64,000 nt of DNA from Haberlea rhodopensis (lineage: Eukaryota > Streptophyta > Magnoliopsida > Lamiales > Gesneriaceae). The DNA lies in the NCBI GenBank assembly GCA_907163345.1, contig CAJQUN010000013.1, positions 10,896,307 through 10,960,306 of the forward strand, given 5' to 3'. Each line of letters opens with the position of its first letter. The first letter of the stretch is position 1. The notes under the pieces are model-generated. The model made no database searches. It was given only the letters and a program-made list of their open reading frames with translations, and had not been told where the DNA came from. A program made the translations under genes and the position numbers. Shown one piece after another: positions 12,243-22,015 of this stretch.

Positions 12243-14697
12243 ATGAGCTCGTTAGTACATAAGGCTCTTCAAAAGAGGAAGCAAAAGCAAGTACACTCCC
12301 CAGCAGCTGAGGGAGTGACTATTGTGGATGTGGTAGCTGAGAGTCCTACCGCCGAGGAGGCTCTCCTCTCCATGAAAAAACGGGCTGAACCAGGGGGATC
12401 TGCAAGGTCCTCAGCCATAGATGCTCAATCTGTGAGGCAAGTTCGAGATCGAACTGATCCTTCTGCCCCTCCGACAGCAGGTGAGAAAGTGATTGAGCCA
12501 GCTCGGGTTGAGAGGCGTCGTGAGAGGGTGATGGAGGCCTACCGAGGAGGAGTTAGGCTTGTTGGGGAAGGGCCGAGCACAGTTGTCTTAGTTGTGGCTC
12601 ATGATCTGGCTAATACTGAGGATGCTCTCTACATGAGCCAACTGAGCTGGAGTGATATCATCACCCGTACAGATAGCCGTCTTACTGAGGACGTACAGAT
12701 AGCCGTCTTACTGAGGCCATGCTCTTGATGGGGGAGTTTACATCCTGAGCTTCGTTCATCCGAAGACAGCCTCTGAAGACACCAAGGTGTTTGAGGTTAT
12801 GCAGGACTCACTGGCTGAAGCCAAATCCCTGCATGAGAATGAAGTATCTGAGCTTAAAGCTCAGATCGACAAGAAGACCATTTCCGAAGCTGAGGCCCGT
12901 TCCTTAATTGAGGCGCAAAAATGCCAGTATGAAACTAATCTGCGGGAGCTTTGTAATGAACTAGCACTGGCCAAAGGGCTAGCTGACTCTGCTGAGCAGG
13001 AGCTTGCCAAGGCTCAGAAGGAGGTGATCGCTTTTATTTTAAACAGAAAATTCCAATGTAGCGATTTATTTCCGCAAGTGCACGGTGTCGAGGTTTAGTA
13101 TAAAATAAGTACCACATTCGATTAGATTAACTATATTTAACCTACGATTATGGAATGATTATCAAACTAAATTGACTTAAACACCAAAATCAACCTAAAC
13201 AACAACAATGGATAATTGAAGAAATATTATAAACGAATTATCAAGATGTCGGTTCACCAATGTAATCCCCCAAAAGTTGTTTATTAATTAAGATTCAAAA
13301 TTCTAAGTTCTAGGGTGACGAGTTTTCCTATTTCATTCGTTATATGGTCCGGTTATAACAAGTCTAGCATTAATCTAGAATAAACCGCTCCCGTGTCTTT
13401 ATTGAATGATTAATATCGCAAAACGCTTTGTGAAAACTACTAGCCTTCGATTTTGGTAAATCTATTGCTATCACACGTGTGCTAGATTTTACTTAGTCCG
13501 TCTCAATCTAAAACACACGGCCTAATTTACTACGTCGTATCGTAATCTCCTATGGTCAATTCAATCACGATTACCAAAATCATGCAAAGGGTAGCTAATC
13601 TTACAAGCATTAAAAACATAAATTATGCACAAAGATCATGGAAATCGAATCAAAACTGTTAATTAACTCAAGGGTTCAAACATGGGATCCCCAATGTCTT
13701 GATAAACAAAATTAGCCAACAACCATAATCAAATTATAATGCAAAGTATGTCTTTAAACAAATTCAACATCAAAATCTGAAATTTAAAATAACTAAGTTC
13801 AGAAATACTAAGATAACGATGATGTCGCTCCGTGCGTCGCTCCGTTCTTCCGTTCCTTGCGTTGCTCTTGTTCTTCAATCAATTGTGGTATGATTATCCT
13901 CTTTGGGATGAAGGAGTGGCTGCGCTTCGGGTTCAAAAAAATAGTGCAAAAGTCCTTTTATTTTCGTCCTTAGGTCTGATAAATATGGCAAATCCGAGTA
14001 GGGAGGAGTCCACATTCAACCAAACATGGAAAGTCTTTTTTTTTTCTTAAAACTCTTCGCGGTGATCGATCTTCGTTCCATGCCGATTGATCGCGAGTTC
14101 TTACTGGACGTGATGGCCAAAATTATCATATCCGCGATCGATCTTCGTTCCCTGCCGATTGATCGCGAGACTTCAGTTTATATTGGCGATCGATCGCGAA
14201 TTCTTACCGATCGATCGCCAATTTAATCTGCTCAGCTTCTCAATATATAGCTCCGCGATCGATCGCGATGTTGATGCCGATAGATCGCCGAGCTGATTAA
14301 CTTTCAATCTTCGAGAATTCAGTCCACATTATAACATCTTCGCTAAGTTTGGTCATTTTTCAACATTTTTAGCTTGTTTCCTCCACTTTTATTCCCTTGG
14401 ACCTAGATTCCTTAAATACACAAATATATACCAAAAAGCGTAAAATCATCCAGGAATCAATACGAAAATCAATACAAAAGCACAGCAAAATAAGTGTAAA
14501 ATTCACACTTGTCAGGAGGCTGCCGAGGACAAGAAAAAATCCGAAGAGCAGGTCGGGGAGAAGCTCCTCACTTTTGTTGAAGCTGGTTTCCAAAGATGTG
14601 TCAGTCAGATCAAAGAGCAAGGTTGTCTCCTACCTGACGTCTCTTTGGACTTTCTAGATATAGAGAAATTGGTTGACGCTCTCCCTCCTGACCTCTA
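12243..14697 (+). pseudogene. Retroelement-type coiled-coil ORF, broken and split by a solo LTR
   Basis: An open frame begins MSSLVHKALQKRKQKQ at 12243, after a probable intron acceptor, and runs with acidic and Glu/Ala-rich sequence to about 12728. A 26-bp tandem duplication near 12668-12720 shifts the frame. A Glu/Lys-rich heptad-like coiled coil follows (12787-13024, e.g. LAEAKSLHENEVSELKAQ). A solo LTR interrupts at 13025. The remainder (14515-14697) continues Lys/Glu-rich and ends LVDALPPDL, stop at about 14697. Such ORFs are common in plant gypsy-type elements. Function unknown, possibly Gag-like or regulatory. The three lesions make it non-functional. Confidence 0.6.
13025..14514. mobile_element. 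Solo LTR, family B
   Basis: Starts TGATCGC and ends CTTGTCA. It is flanked by a perfect 5-bp target duplication GGAGG (13020-13024 and 14515-14519) and lies inside the coiled-coil ORF. It carries three copies of a GATCGATCTTCGTTCC...GATTGATCGCGA segment (about 14060-14290) and a TATATA motif at about 14242. No internal retroelement sequence is present. Confidence 0.88.
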
Positions 14698-14810
14698 GAT
14701 ATGAGTTCCCCTTTTAAGCTTGCACTTCTTATTTTTTGTAACCTCCTCTTCTGATTTTAATAGAATTCTTATGTGCCTTCATATGTGTTCGGTTTATCTG
14801 GGCTTTATTA

Positions 14811-15040
14811 ATCAATTACCTCAACAAGGTAAAGTAACCCGGCTAAGTAAAAACAGATAGGACCAAGCAAGTGTCTGCTCGGCTATGTTTTGATTAATTA
14901 CCACGTAATGGTAAAGTAAAAACAGATATGACCAAGGACGTAACAGCTCGGCTAAGCAAATTAATTACCCCATAGGGGCAAAGTAATAACAGCTAGGACC
15001 AAGCGCGTAACAGCTCGGCTAAGATAATAATTACCCCGTA
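14811..15040. repeat. Tandem array 1, unit about 65 bp
   Basis: About four diverged copies of a unit containing TTAATTACC, GGTAAAGTAA, AACAGATAGGACCAAG and CAGCTCGGCTAAG. Confidence 0.8.
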
Positions 15041-15595
15041 AGGTTGGGTGAAAAACCCTTGAGATGGGGTGAAAACCCTTGGACCCGGCGTAACCAGGGT
15101 TGAGGTGAGCTCGTCAAGCTCCTGAGCTGGGGTGAAAACCCTTGGACCTGGCGTAACCAGGGTTGAAGTGAGCTAGTCGTAAACAAGCTCCTGAGATGGG
15201 GTGAAAACCCATGACCTGGCGTAACCAGGGTTGTGGTGAGCTCGTCGTAAACAAGCTCGTAAGATGGGGTGAAAACCCTTGGACCTGGCGTAACCAGGAT
15301 TGAGGTGAGCTCGTCGAAAACAAGCTCCTGAGATGGGGTGAAAACCCTTGGACCTGGCATAACCAGGGTTGATGTGAGCTCGTTATAAACAAGCTCCTGA
15401 GATGGGGTGAAAACCTTTGGACCTGGGGTAATCAGGGTCGAGGTGAGCTCGTCGTAAAGTAGCTCCTGAAGTGAACTTGTCATAAACGTAGTTCCCGAGG
15501 TCGGGTGAAAACCCATGGACCTGACGTAATCAATGCTCAGGTGAGCTCTTGGTAAACATAGTTCCTGAAGTCGGGTGAAAACCCTAATGATGATA
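15041..15595. repeat. Tandem array 2, unit about 69 bp
   Basis: About eight copies of a unit containing GGGGTGAAAACCCTTGGACC, TGGCGTAACCAGGGTTGAGG and TGAGCTCGTCGTAAACAAGC. Because 69 is a multiple of three, long spurious minus-strand frames stay open across it. Confidence 0.9.
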
Positions 15596-15619
15596 ACTTT
15601 TTGTCTGAAATCCCTTTTG

Positions 15620-17700
15620 TTTGAAATCTCTTTTTGTTTGACTGATGAACTCCAATTGTTTGTGAGGCCAGCCTTAGGCTGCAGCTCATGAGTTGGCAGA
15701 TCATGAAGAACTAAGAGACGATGAACTGGAGCTGAAGAGCCATAGAATCATGACCCAAAGTTGAACGCTTGGTTGAATAGCTATGAAGGACCTCTAACTG
15801 AAGAGCTGTAGGGGGGCTCTAGTTGAAGACTTGGCCGAAGCATGTACTGAAGCTGAAAGCCGAAGATGACTTATGGCTGACGAGCTATCGGAACATTACC
15901 TGAACTTTTGCTGAAGAGCTATGCAGGACCTCTAACTGAAGAGCTAAAGTGGAACATATGGTTGAACTGGTGGATTACCTGGAACTGAAGAGTTGAGAGG
16001 AGCTCGGGATGAATTGCTCGGGATGAATTGCTCGGGATGAAGAGATGATGATGACCTCCTTCTGAAGATTTGAGGATGGGCTCGAACTGAGTTGAGGATA
16101 ACATTTCTGAAGGCTGAGGATGACCTCGAGATGAAGAGCCCGGAATGACCTCCGGTTGAAAAGCTAAAGATGACCTCCGTCTGAAGAGCTGAGATGAGTT
16201 CCACTGAAAAGGTGATGATGAGCTCTCCGGGGTAAACCATCCGAAGAGCTGAGGATAAGCTCTACCGAATAGTTGATAATAAATTCCACATGAATAGCAA
16301 AGAATGAGCTCCGTGAGGTAGGTCTCTTTCTGAAGAGCTAAGGCTGAGCTCTAATGAGTGGTTGATCTTCATTTGAAGAGCTGATAGATTAGCTCTCCTG
16401 AATGGTTGATGATGGCCTCCATATGAAGAGCTGGCGAATGAACTCTGAGGTAGATGTTCACCTGATGAGCTGACGGACGAGCTCTCTGTCTAGTTACTTC
16501 CATATGATGAGCTGAGGATGAGCTCTATGATGTAGATCTCCATCTGAAGAGCCAAGGATGAGCCCAATGAGGTAGATCTCCATCTAAAAAGCTTATGGAT
16601 GAACTCTCTGAGGTAGATCTCAAGCTGAAGAGCTGAGGACGAGCTATCCTGCATAGTCGATGATGACCTCCATCTCATGAGTCGAGGATGATCTCCATCT
16701 GAAGAGCTTATGATGAGCTCTACTGAAGACCTGAGATGATCTTCATCTGATGACTTGAGGATGAGCTCTACTGAAGAGCTGAGATGACATCCATCTGATG
16801 AGCTGAGGATGTGCTCTACTGAGTAGGTGATGATGTGCTCTGGCTCAAGAACTGAGGATGACCTCCATCTGAAGAGTTGGTGAAGATCTCCATGTGAATA
16901 ACTGTGTATCACCCCAAGATAAATAGCTCTTGATGATCTTTGATTTGAAGATGTAAGGATCAGCTCTGCCGAGGAGATGAGGCGACCTCCTGAAAAGTTG
17001 AAGACCTCCTAAAGAGTTGAAGATGATCTCTTGAATCGTAGATGACCCCCAGAAGACTTTATGATGATACCCTGATTAAGATCTCAAGATGATCTCTGAT
17101 TGAACACCTAAGGATGATCTCATGAAGACCAAGATGAAGAGCTCATGAAGACATCTGATTGAGGATATGATGATGATCTCCTGAAGAGCTGTAGATGGTC
17201 TCTGAGATGAAGAGATCACGGTGACCTCTTAAGTGGAGCTAATAATGAACTCTGGTTGAGGAGATGATGTGGCCTCCTGGATAGTTGAAGATGATCTCCT
17301 GAATCATAGATGTTGTCCAGAAAACTTTATGATGATACACTGATTAAGAGTTCATGATGATCTCTGATTGAACACCTAAGGATGATATCACGAAGACCAA
17401 GATGAAGAGCTCATGAAGACATCTGATTGATGATACGATGATGACCTCATGAAGAGCTCTAGATGACCTCCTGAAGAGCTCTAGATGACCTCTGAGATGA
17501 AGAGATCATGGTGACCCTAAGAGCTAATGCTAATGATGAACTCTGGTTGAGGAGATATTGTTGACCTCCTTAGGAGCTCTATATGACCTCTGAGATGAAG
17601 AGATCATGATGACCTCTTAATTGAAGAGCTAGGATGATCTTTGGATGAGAGTGATCTCCTGATGAGCTCTGGTTGAGGCATTTGAATCATCTTTATAGTC
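15620..17700. repeat. Tandem array 3, degenerate CTGAAGAGCT-type repeats
   Basis: More than 2 kb of diverged units built from CTGAAGAGCTGAGGATGAGC and variants (GATGACCTCCATCTGAAG). A higher-order unit of about 300 bp is visible: 16975-17250 and 17270-17520 share AAGACTTTATGATGATAC-like blocks. Confidence 0.85.
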
Positions 17701-17744
17701 CCCTCAACATCTTGGTAAATGAATTGGTGAACTTTTCCAAAGCT

Positions 17745-17930
17745 TAGATCCATGTTCGTCACCGGAGGTGAGATCTTCCACGTTCATCATAGGAGATTAG
17801 ATCTCACATATTCATCGTAGGAGGTTAGATCTCACATGTTAGTCTCTGGAGGCTGGATCTCTCATATTCACCATAAGATGTTAGATCTCTCATGTTCGTC
17901 ACCAGAGGTGGCTACTCGTCTCTCCACTAC
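17745..17930. repeat. Tandem array 4, unit about 37 bp
   Basis: About five copies of GGAGGTTAGATCTCACATGTTCGTC-like units (alternating TTCATC and TTCGTC), next to the primer-site region. Confidence 0.75.
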
Positions 17931-18010
17931 GAGCATCATTAGAGGTTAACAGAGTTTGATTTTCTTCATTTTTTGTTGTCCATCTCTACGTCCTCACTCA
18001 TGTTCCCACA

Positions 18011-18020
18011 GACGGCGCCA
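18011..18020 (-). promoter_or_regulatory. Primer-binding-site-like motif TGGCGCCGTC
   Basis: On the minus strand it starts two bases after the LTR end TGATATCA and continues TGTGGGAACA. A TGGCGCC-type primer site fits several plant gypsy families. Confidence 0.6.
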
Positions 18021-18022
18021 AT

Positions 18023-18682
18023 TGATATCACCAAAAATTACGATGACATGTTGCTATCAATAGAGAGGGGGTTCACCTATCTTCATTTTTCAGTACTCAA
18101 AATAACGACTATGGTGGCAGTAAGTAGCCTCTGAGATGACCTGAAAACACGAAACAACCGTGAGAAGGGACCGGAAGGTTTCTGGCGTATCCCCTCCGAC
18201 GGTCAAGTCAGGCCAGAGAATAATGGAAAATGTATGTTGTAAAGTAAGCGAGAGCATTATGAATCCCTGAATTGGTGCCCCAAACCTGATATTTATAGGA
18301 GAATAACTAAGAGTTGCCATGTAGTAAGGACTCCTTCCATGTTTATCCAAATCTTATCTGGATATACTAAAATCTTGTGAATACAATCAAATCCCAGATA
18401 CTACTCCACGGATCAGGGACTTGCTCAGTTTAGGGGACACAATTCCCTTCTTGCCCCCACATATTAAGCAGGGAACGAGAAGAGCTCGGCCATGGAGCTC
18501 GGGTCCCAAAAAGAGGTCACCGTAACGATTGAAGGAGGGCGAACAAGTGAGGCACAACAAGTCGGCCCAACAGGTCGGTCCTACATAAAGAGGTCGGACG
18601 GAGAAACGATGTCTTCTGAAAGGCCACAAAGAAGTGATAGAAACAGGTTGGCCTATCAGGTGGTTATTATTTAGGGGTATCA
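18023..18682 (-). mobile_element. LTR (660 bp) of the array-bearing element
   Basis: Minus-strand ends are TGATACCCC and GGTGATATCA. A CTATAAATATC TATA-like box lies at about 18290, with GGTCGG motifs upstream of it (18560-18600). No second LTR is found in the window. Confidence 0.65.
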
Positions 18683-19107
18683 CATATAATTTCAACTTCC
18701 ATGTTTCATATACGTGACCAATTTTTTTACCCAAATAATAAATATCTTCTAGATTTCAAAATTAATAACACATATCATTTCACCTTCCATGTTTCAGATA
18801 TGTGTGACCAATTTTTTTACCGCTATGATTTGAGAAGGGAAGACGACTGAAATTCACCCGAAGGGGGAGGGAAAAGAAAAAGACGAGGGAAACCAAAATG
18901 GGAAAGGTCAGTTTATAATATTTAATTATTTTTTTATTTTTTTAATTTTAAAGAGTAATTTGTCTTTTACCAAGTGAAGTTAATTTGTGAAACCAAATTT
19001 TTGTTTGTGTTTTGGATTCTTTGAAAAAAGAAATAAAAAATAGTACTTTATTTTTAGCATCATATAAAGTTATTCAAAATAGTCGAAATAACCCACAACT
19101 TAACTAC
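18683..19107. other. Non-coding flank
   Basis: Two tandem segments about 89 bp apart (about 18684 and 18773) share TTTCA(A/C)CTTCCATGTTTCA and GTGACCAATTTTTTTACC. The rest is AT-rich. No gene seen. Confidence 0.6.
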
Positions 19108-19124
19108 ATATATTGAATTATTCT

Positions 19125-20449
19125 TTTTTTTTTAATAGGAACAAGAATTAAAAAATCGATAAGTACAACAATAGCCGGTCGTCAACCACAAGAGACGACA
19201 ACAGCGGAAAATACAAAACACATACATGGATATGGACAAAAACACATATGAAATGCGTATCATACGGACAAATTGTAAGGTAATTCACAGAAGAACCACA
19301 AGATCTTGATCTGAAGCGTGCACGGGCCTCCAGATTTGTACAGGGTGTGGTTAGGGGTGTAATCGAACTGAATCGAGTCGAATATGAAGGAAATTTCAAG
19401 GCTCGAATTCGGCTTGAAATAAGTCGTTCGAGTTCGAGCTTGATTCGAAGTTCGAATAATTTAAAAAAATTTCCTCGAGTTTGGATCGAATTAAAGCTCG
19501 AGCTAGAGTGCGGCTCGAAAAATTCGAACATGCTCTCGAACTATTCAAACTATTACTCGAAAATAAATACTCGAAAGGCTCGAAATATATTTATTTAATA
19601 TAAAATTATATATATTAATAAATATTAAAGATCGCGAGCAACTTGAGAGCTATCGAACAAAATAATTTGGGCTCGAGTTTGGTTCGAAAAAAAGTTCGAA
19701 CATGTTCGAGTTCGGCTTGAGTTCGAAAATTTCGAATACGAATCGAATATTTTTCAAGCCGGCTCAAAAATCTCACGAACAGGCACAGTTCGTTCGCACC
19801 CTTAGGTGTGGTCGAAATAAGGAACTGTCTTTCAAGAAATCTGAAGGAACACAAAAGGATAACGGAGATACATAAATTAATAAAAAGCCTGCAAAGGAGC
19901 AAGTCCTTGTATCCACAAAGTAACCACCGCCAAGAGATCCGAGTAGTGGCACAACAACAATAAAACCAAAAAAGACCCACTAGCCATATTGCGAGTAAAG
20001 TTACCACATGGGTGTCGAATAGACAAAACATTGATGCATATCTCCCACCATAGACAAAACTAGATAGATAACACAATAACAACACATTTATAGTAGATAA
20101 TCGAATATAAAATATGTACATCAAGAGGTGATGCACCCAATCTCCGAGCATTCCGACCCAGGGGAGTCATAGCCGACAGCGGGCTTGCAGAGCAACCATC
20201 GCTGATGGTGCAACCCGTGCCAAGCAGATCAAGCTAGTACCCAAGGGTCGCCACAACCGGCTGCGTCAAGGCCGAAAAGAGAGGAAAGTCAGAAAAACAA
20301 AGCCACCGAGCCATGGAGACCTAAACAACCAAATGCAACCCAGAAGCCCACTCACAGAGAGAACAAACTTACCGCTAGAGGATGAGAAGATGAGGAGACG
20401 AGCATAGTTGAGGCGACGAGCGAAGATTAAAAGTCCTATTTTTTATTTT
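19125..20449 (-). mobile_element. Poly(A)-terminated retroposed sequence (LINE 3' end or retroposon)
   Basis: A perfect 17-bp direct repeat ATATATTGAATTATTCT flanks the segment (19108-19124 and 20450-20466). Immediately inside the left copy is a T-run of about ten bases, which is a poly(A) tail on the minus strand. Without the nested hAT MITE the insert is about 0.86 kb. Length and structure fit target-primed reverse transcription. I see no reverse transcriptase, so it is either a 5'-truncated LINE 3' UTR or another retroposed transcript. Confidence 0.75.
19352..19804. mobile_element. hAT-type MITE, copy 1
   Basis: Ends are TAGGGGTGTAATCGAAC and its near-inverse GTTCGCACCCTTA. The 8-bp target duplication GGTGTGGT (19344-19351 and 19805-19812) is perfect. 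Interior has many GGCTCGAA/TTCGAGCTCGAG sub-terminal repeats and no ORF. A relic of the same family is at 50035-50463. Confidence 0.9.
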
Positions 20450-20466
20450 ATATATTGAATTATTCT

Positions 20467-22015
20467 AAGGTTCGTTTTTATCGCACTTTCTTCTTCAAAA
20501 TACAGCTGATTCGATTTATTTATTATTTATATTTCTATAATAATTTATTTTATTCAAATATTCACTTTTTCTCTCATTTATCCGTTAATACCACGTTTGC
20601 TTTAATGCGTAGTTCTTTCTCACAGAACACGATGTTATTTGGGGGCTTTTGACCATGTGCATGTAACTCTCCTACAGATCTTATATAGCCACCAAAGCAT
20701 ATAAAAATATAATCTTTTCCACCACAAAAATCCCATTTTTTCTTGTACTCATCAAATCAAATGCTTCATCTTCTTCATGGACCACCCAAGAAGCATCAAT
20801 ATTGATGATAATGAAGTGAAAGAAAAACTGAGAATTGTGGTGAAACCAATGGAGAGACCCAGAATGGTCTTGAAATTCGTTTGGATGGAAAAAAATATCG
20901 GAGTAGCTACAGACTAAGTGATTCCATGCGGCCATGGAACCATTCTTTTGAGCCCATATTATTTTTGGCCAAGAAAAGATGCCTGGGAGGAGCTTAAGGT
21001 CATGTTGGAGAGTAAGCCCTGGATTTCGAAGAAGTAAACTGTTAGGAACAAAATATTATGGTAGCAGAATTGAACAAAAATAAGGACAACAATCGAAAAA
21101 GCTAGAAATCTTACTGAATTCAAGCTAGAATGAAAAGGAAAATACAAATTAAATGCAATGCTCTCACACTGCACAATCTTACTCAAGAGAAAAATCTCTC
21201 TTGCCCAAGCAAATTGCTTGCCAAACAATTCAACTATTATTGACCCAACCACTCGTTCTTCCTCTTTGCTTGCACCGATGTCAACACCAAGAAAATCCAA
21301 TTGACCCAACATTGTGTCACCCTCGCAACCTTTTTCCTCACTTCACGTACTGTGTTAGTTTGCTAAGCAGCGTCTGTGTTGCACACCATGCCGCCCATAC
21401 CACGGCCGGCCGCCAGCGACACACAAGCCATCCTCCGGTGAACCATTCCCTCGTTCCATCGCCGACTTCCAGCTCCCCAGTTTTCTGTAATTTCATTCCT
21501 TGTGCAATGTTTCGTTGTTGACGACAAGTGCAATTTTCCCTTATTGGGTTGGCCAATGTCATTTATTTGGGACTCACTGGATATGATTGCCCAAATTCCT
21601 ACCACCAGCCCTAGCCCATCCCTGAATATACCCAAATGCCCAACCCAGTAGCCTATGTCCCCTCCGATCAAAGTCATCAAAGCCATCCCATTTCCAAATC
21701 TGCAACAGCGATACAAAACATTCACTGACCTCGACTTCCATCATCGTCGCCATAGCAGCCAACAACCGCCGAACCCTCGCCGCTCCAGCCACCAACCTCT
21801 TATCCTTCATCGATTTAGGTAGCAGTTTATAGGGGTTCGTTGCTTGCCATCCACTGTATATGTTTATTAACTCTTTTGCTAGCCCTATCCAATTGACGTA
21901 AGGAGTTTAATTTCATGGATCCACTCGTCTGTTCTTCGAGTGTAAACCACAACCCAAAATTTCCATCCACTCTGGTCTATTTTAGCGAATCTAGAGAAAA
22001 TCCCTTGGCTCTTAA
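20467..22015. other. Unassigned, no supported gene
   Basis: The segment 21340-21810 is GC-richer with overlapping minus-strand open frames of 74-120 codons, none of recognisable family. The segment at 21030-21310 resembles weak LTR-type sequence. Not annotated as genes. Confidence 0.5.

Larger units (their letters stand above)
12100..18682 (-). mobile_element. Ty3/gypsy derivative with one LTR, tandem-repeat UTR and antisense ORF
   Basis: Read on the minus strand: LTR (18682-18023), primer-site-like TGGCGCCGTC, then four tandem arrays, then a coiled-coil ORF on the opposite strand. No gag, protease, reverse transcriptase or integrase is visible. A TGGCGCC primer site, long tandem-repeat UTR and antisense ORF occur in the Tat lineage; assigning this element there is inference. 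The left boundary is not found; 12100 is an estimate. Confidence 0.5.

Noticed and set aside
15031..15516. 161-codon repetitive open frame on the minus strand
   Set aside because: It lies entirely in tandem array 2, whose 69-bp period keeps frames open on both strands; no start context or homology.
19615..20151. 178-codon minus-strand frame
   Set aside because: Spans the boundary between the retroposed insert and the hAT MITE; no recognisable domain.
21338..21810. Overlapping minus-strand frames of 74-120 codons
   Set aside because: Mutually exclusive frames in a GC-richer patch, no family resemblance and no splice-consistent model.
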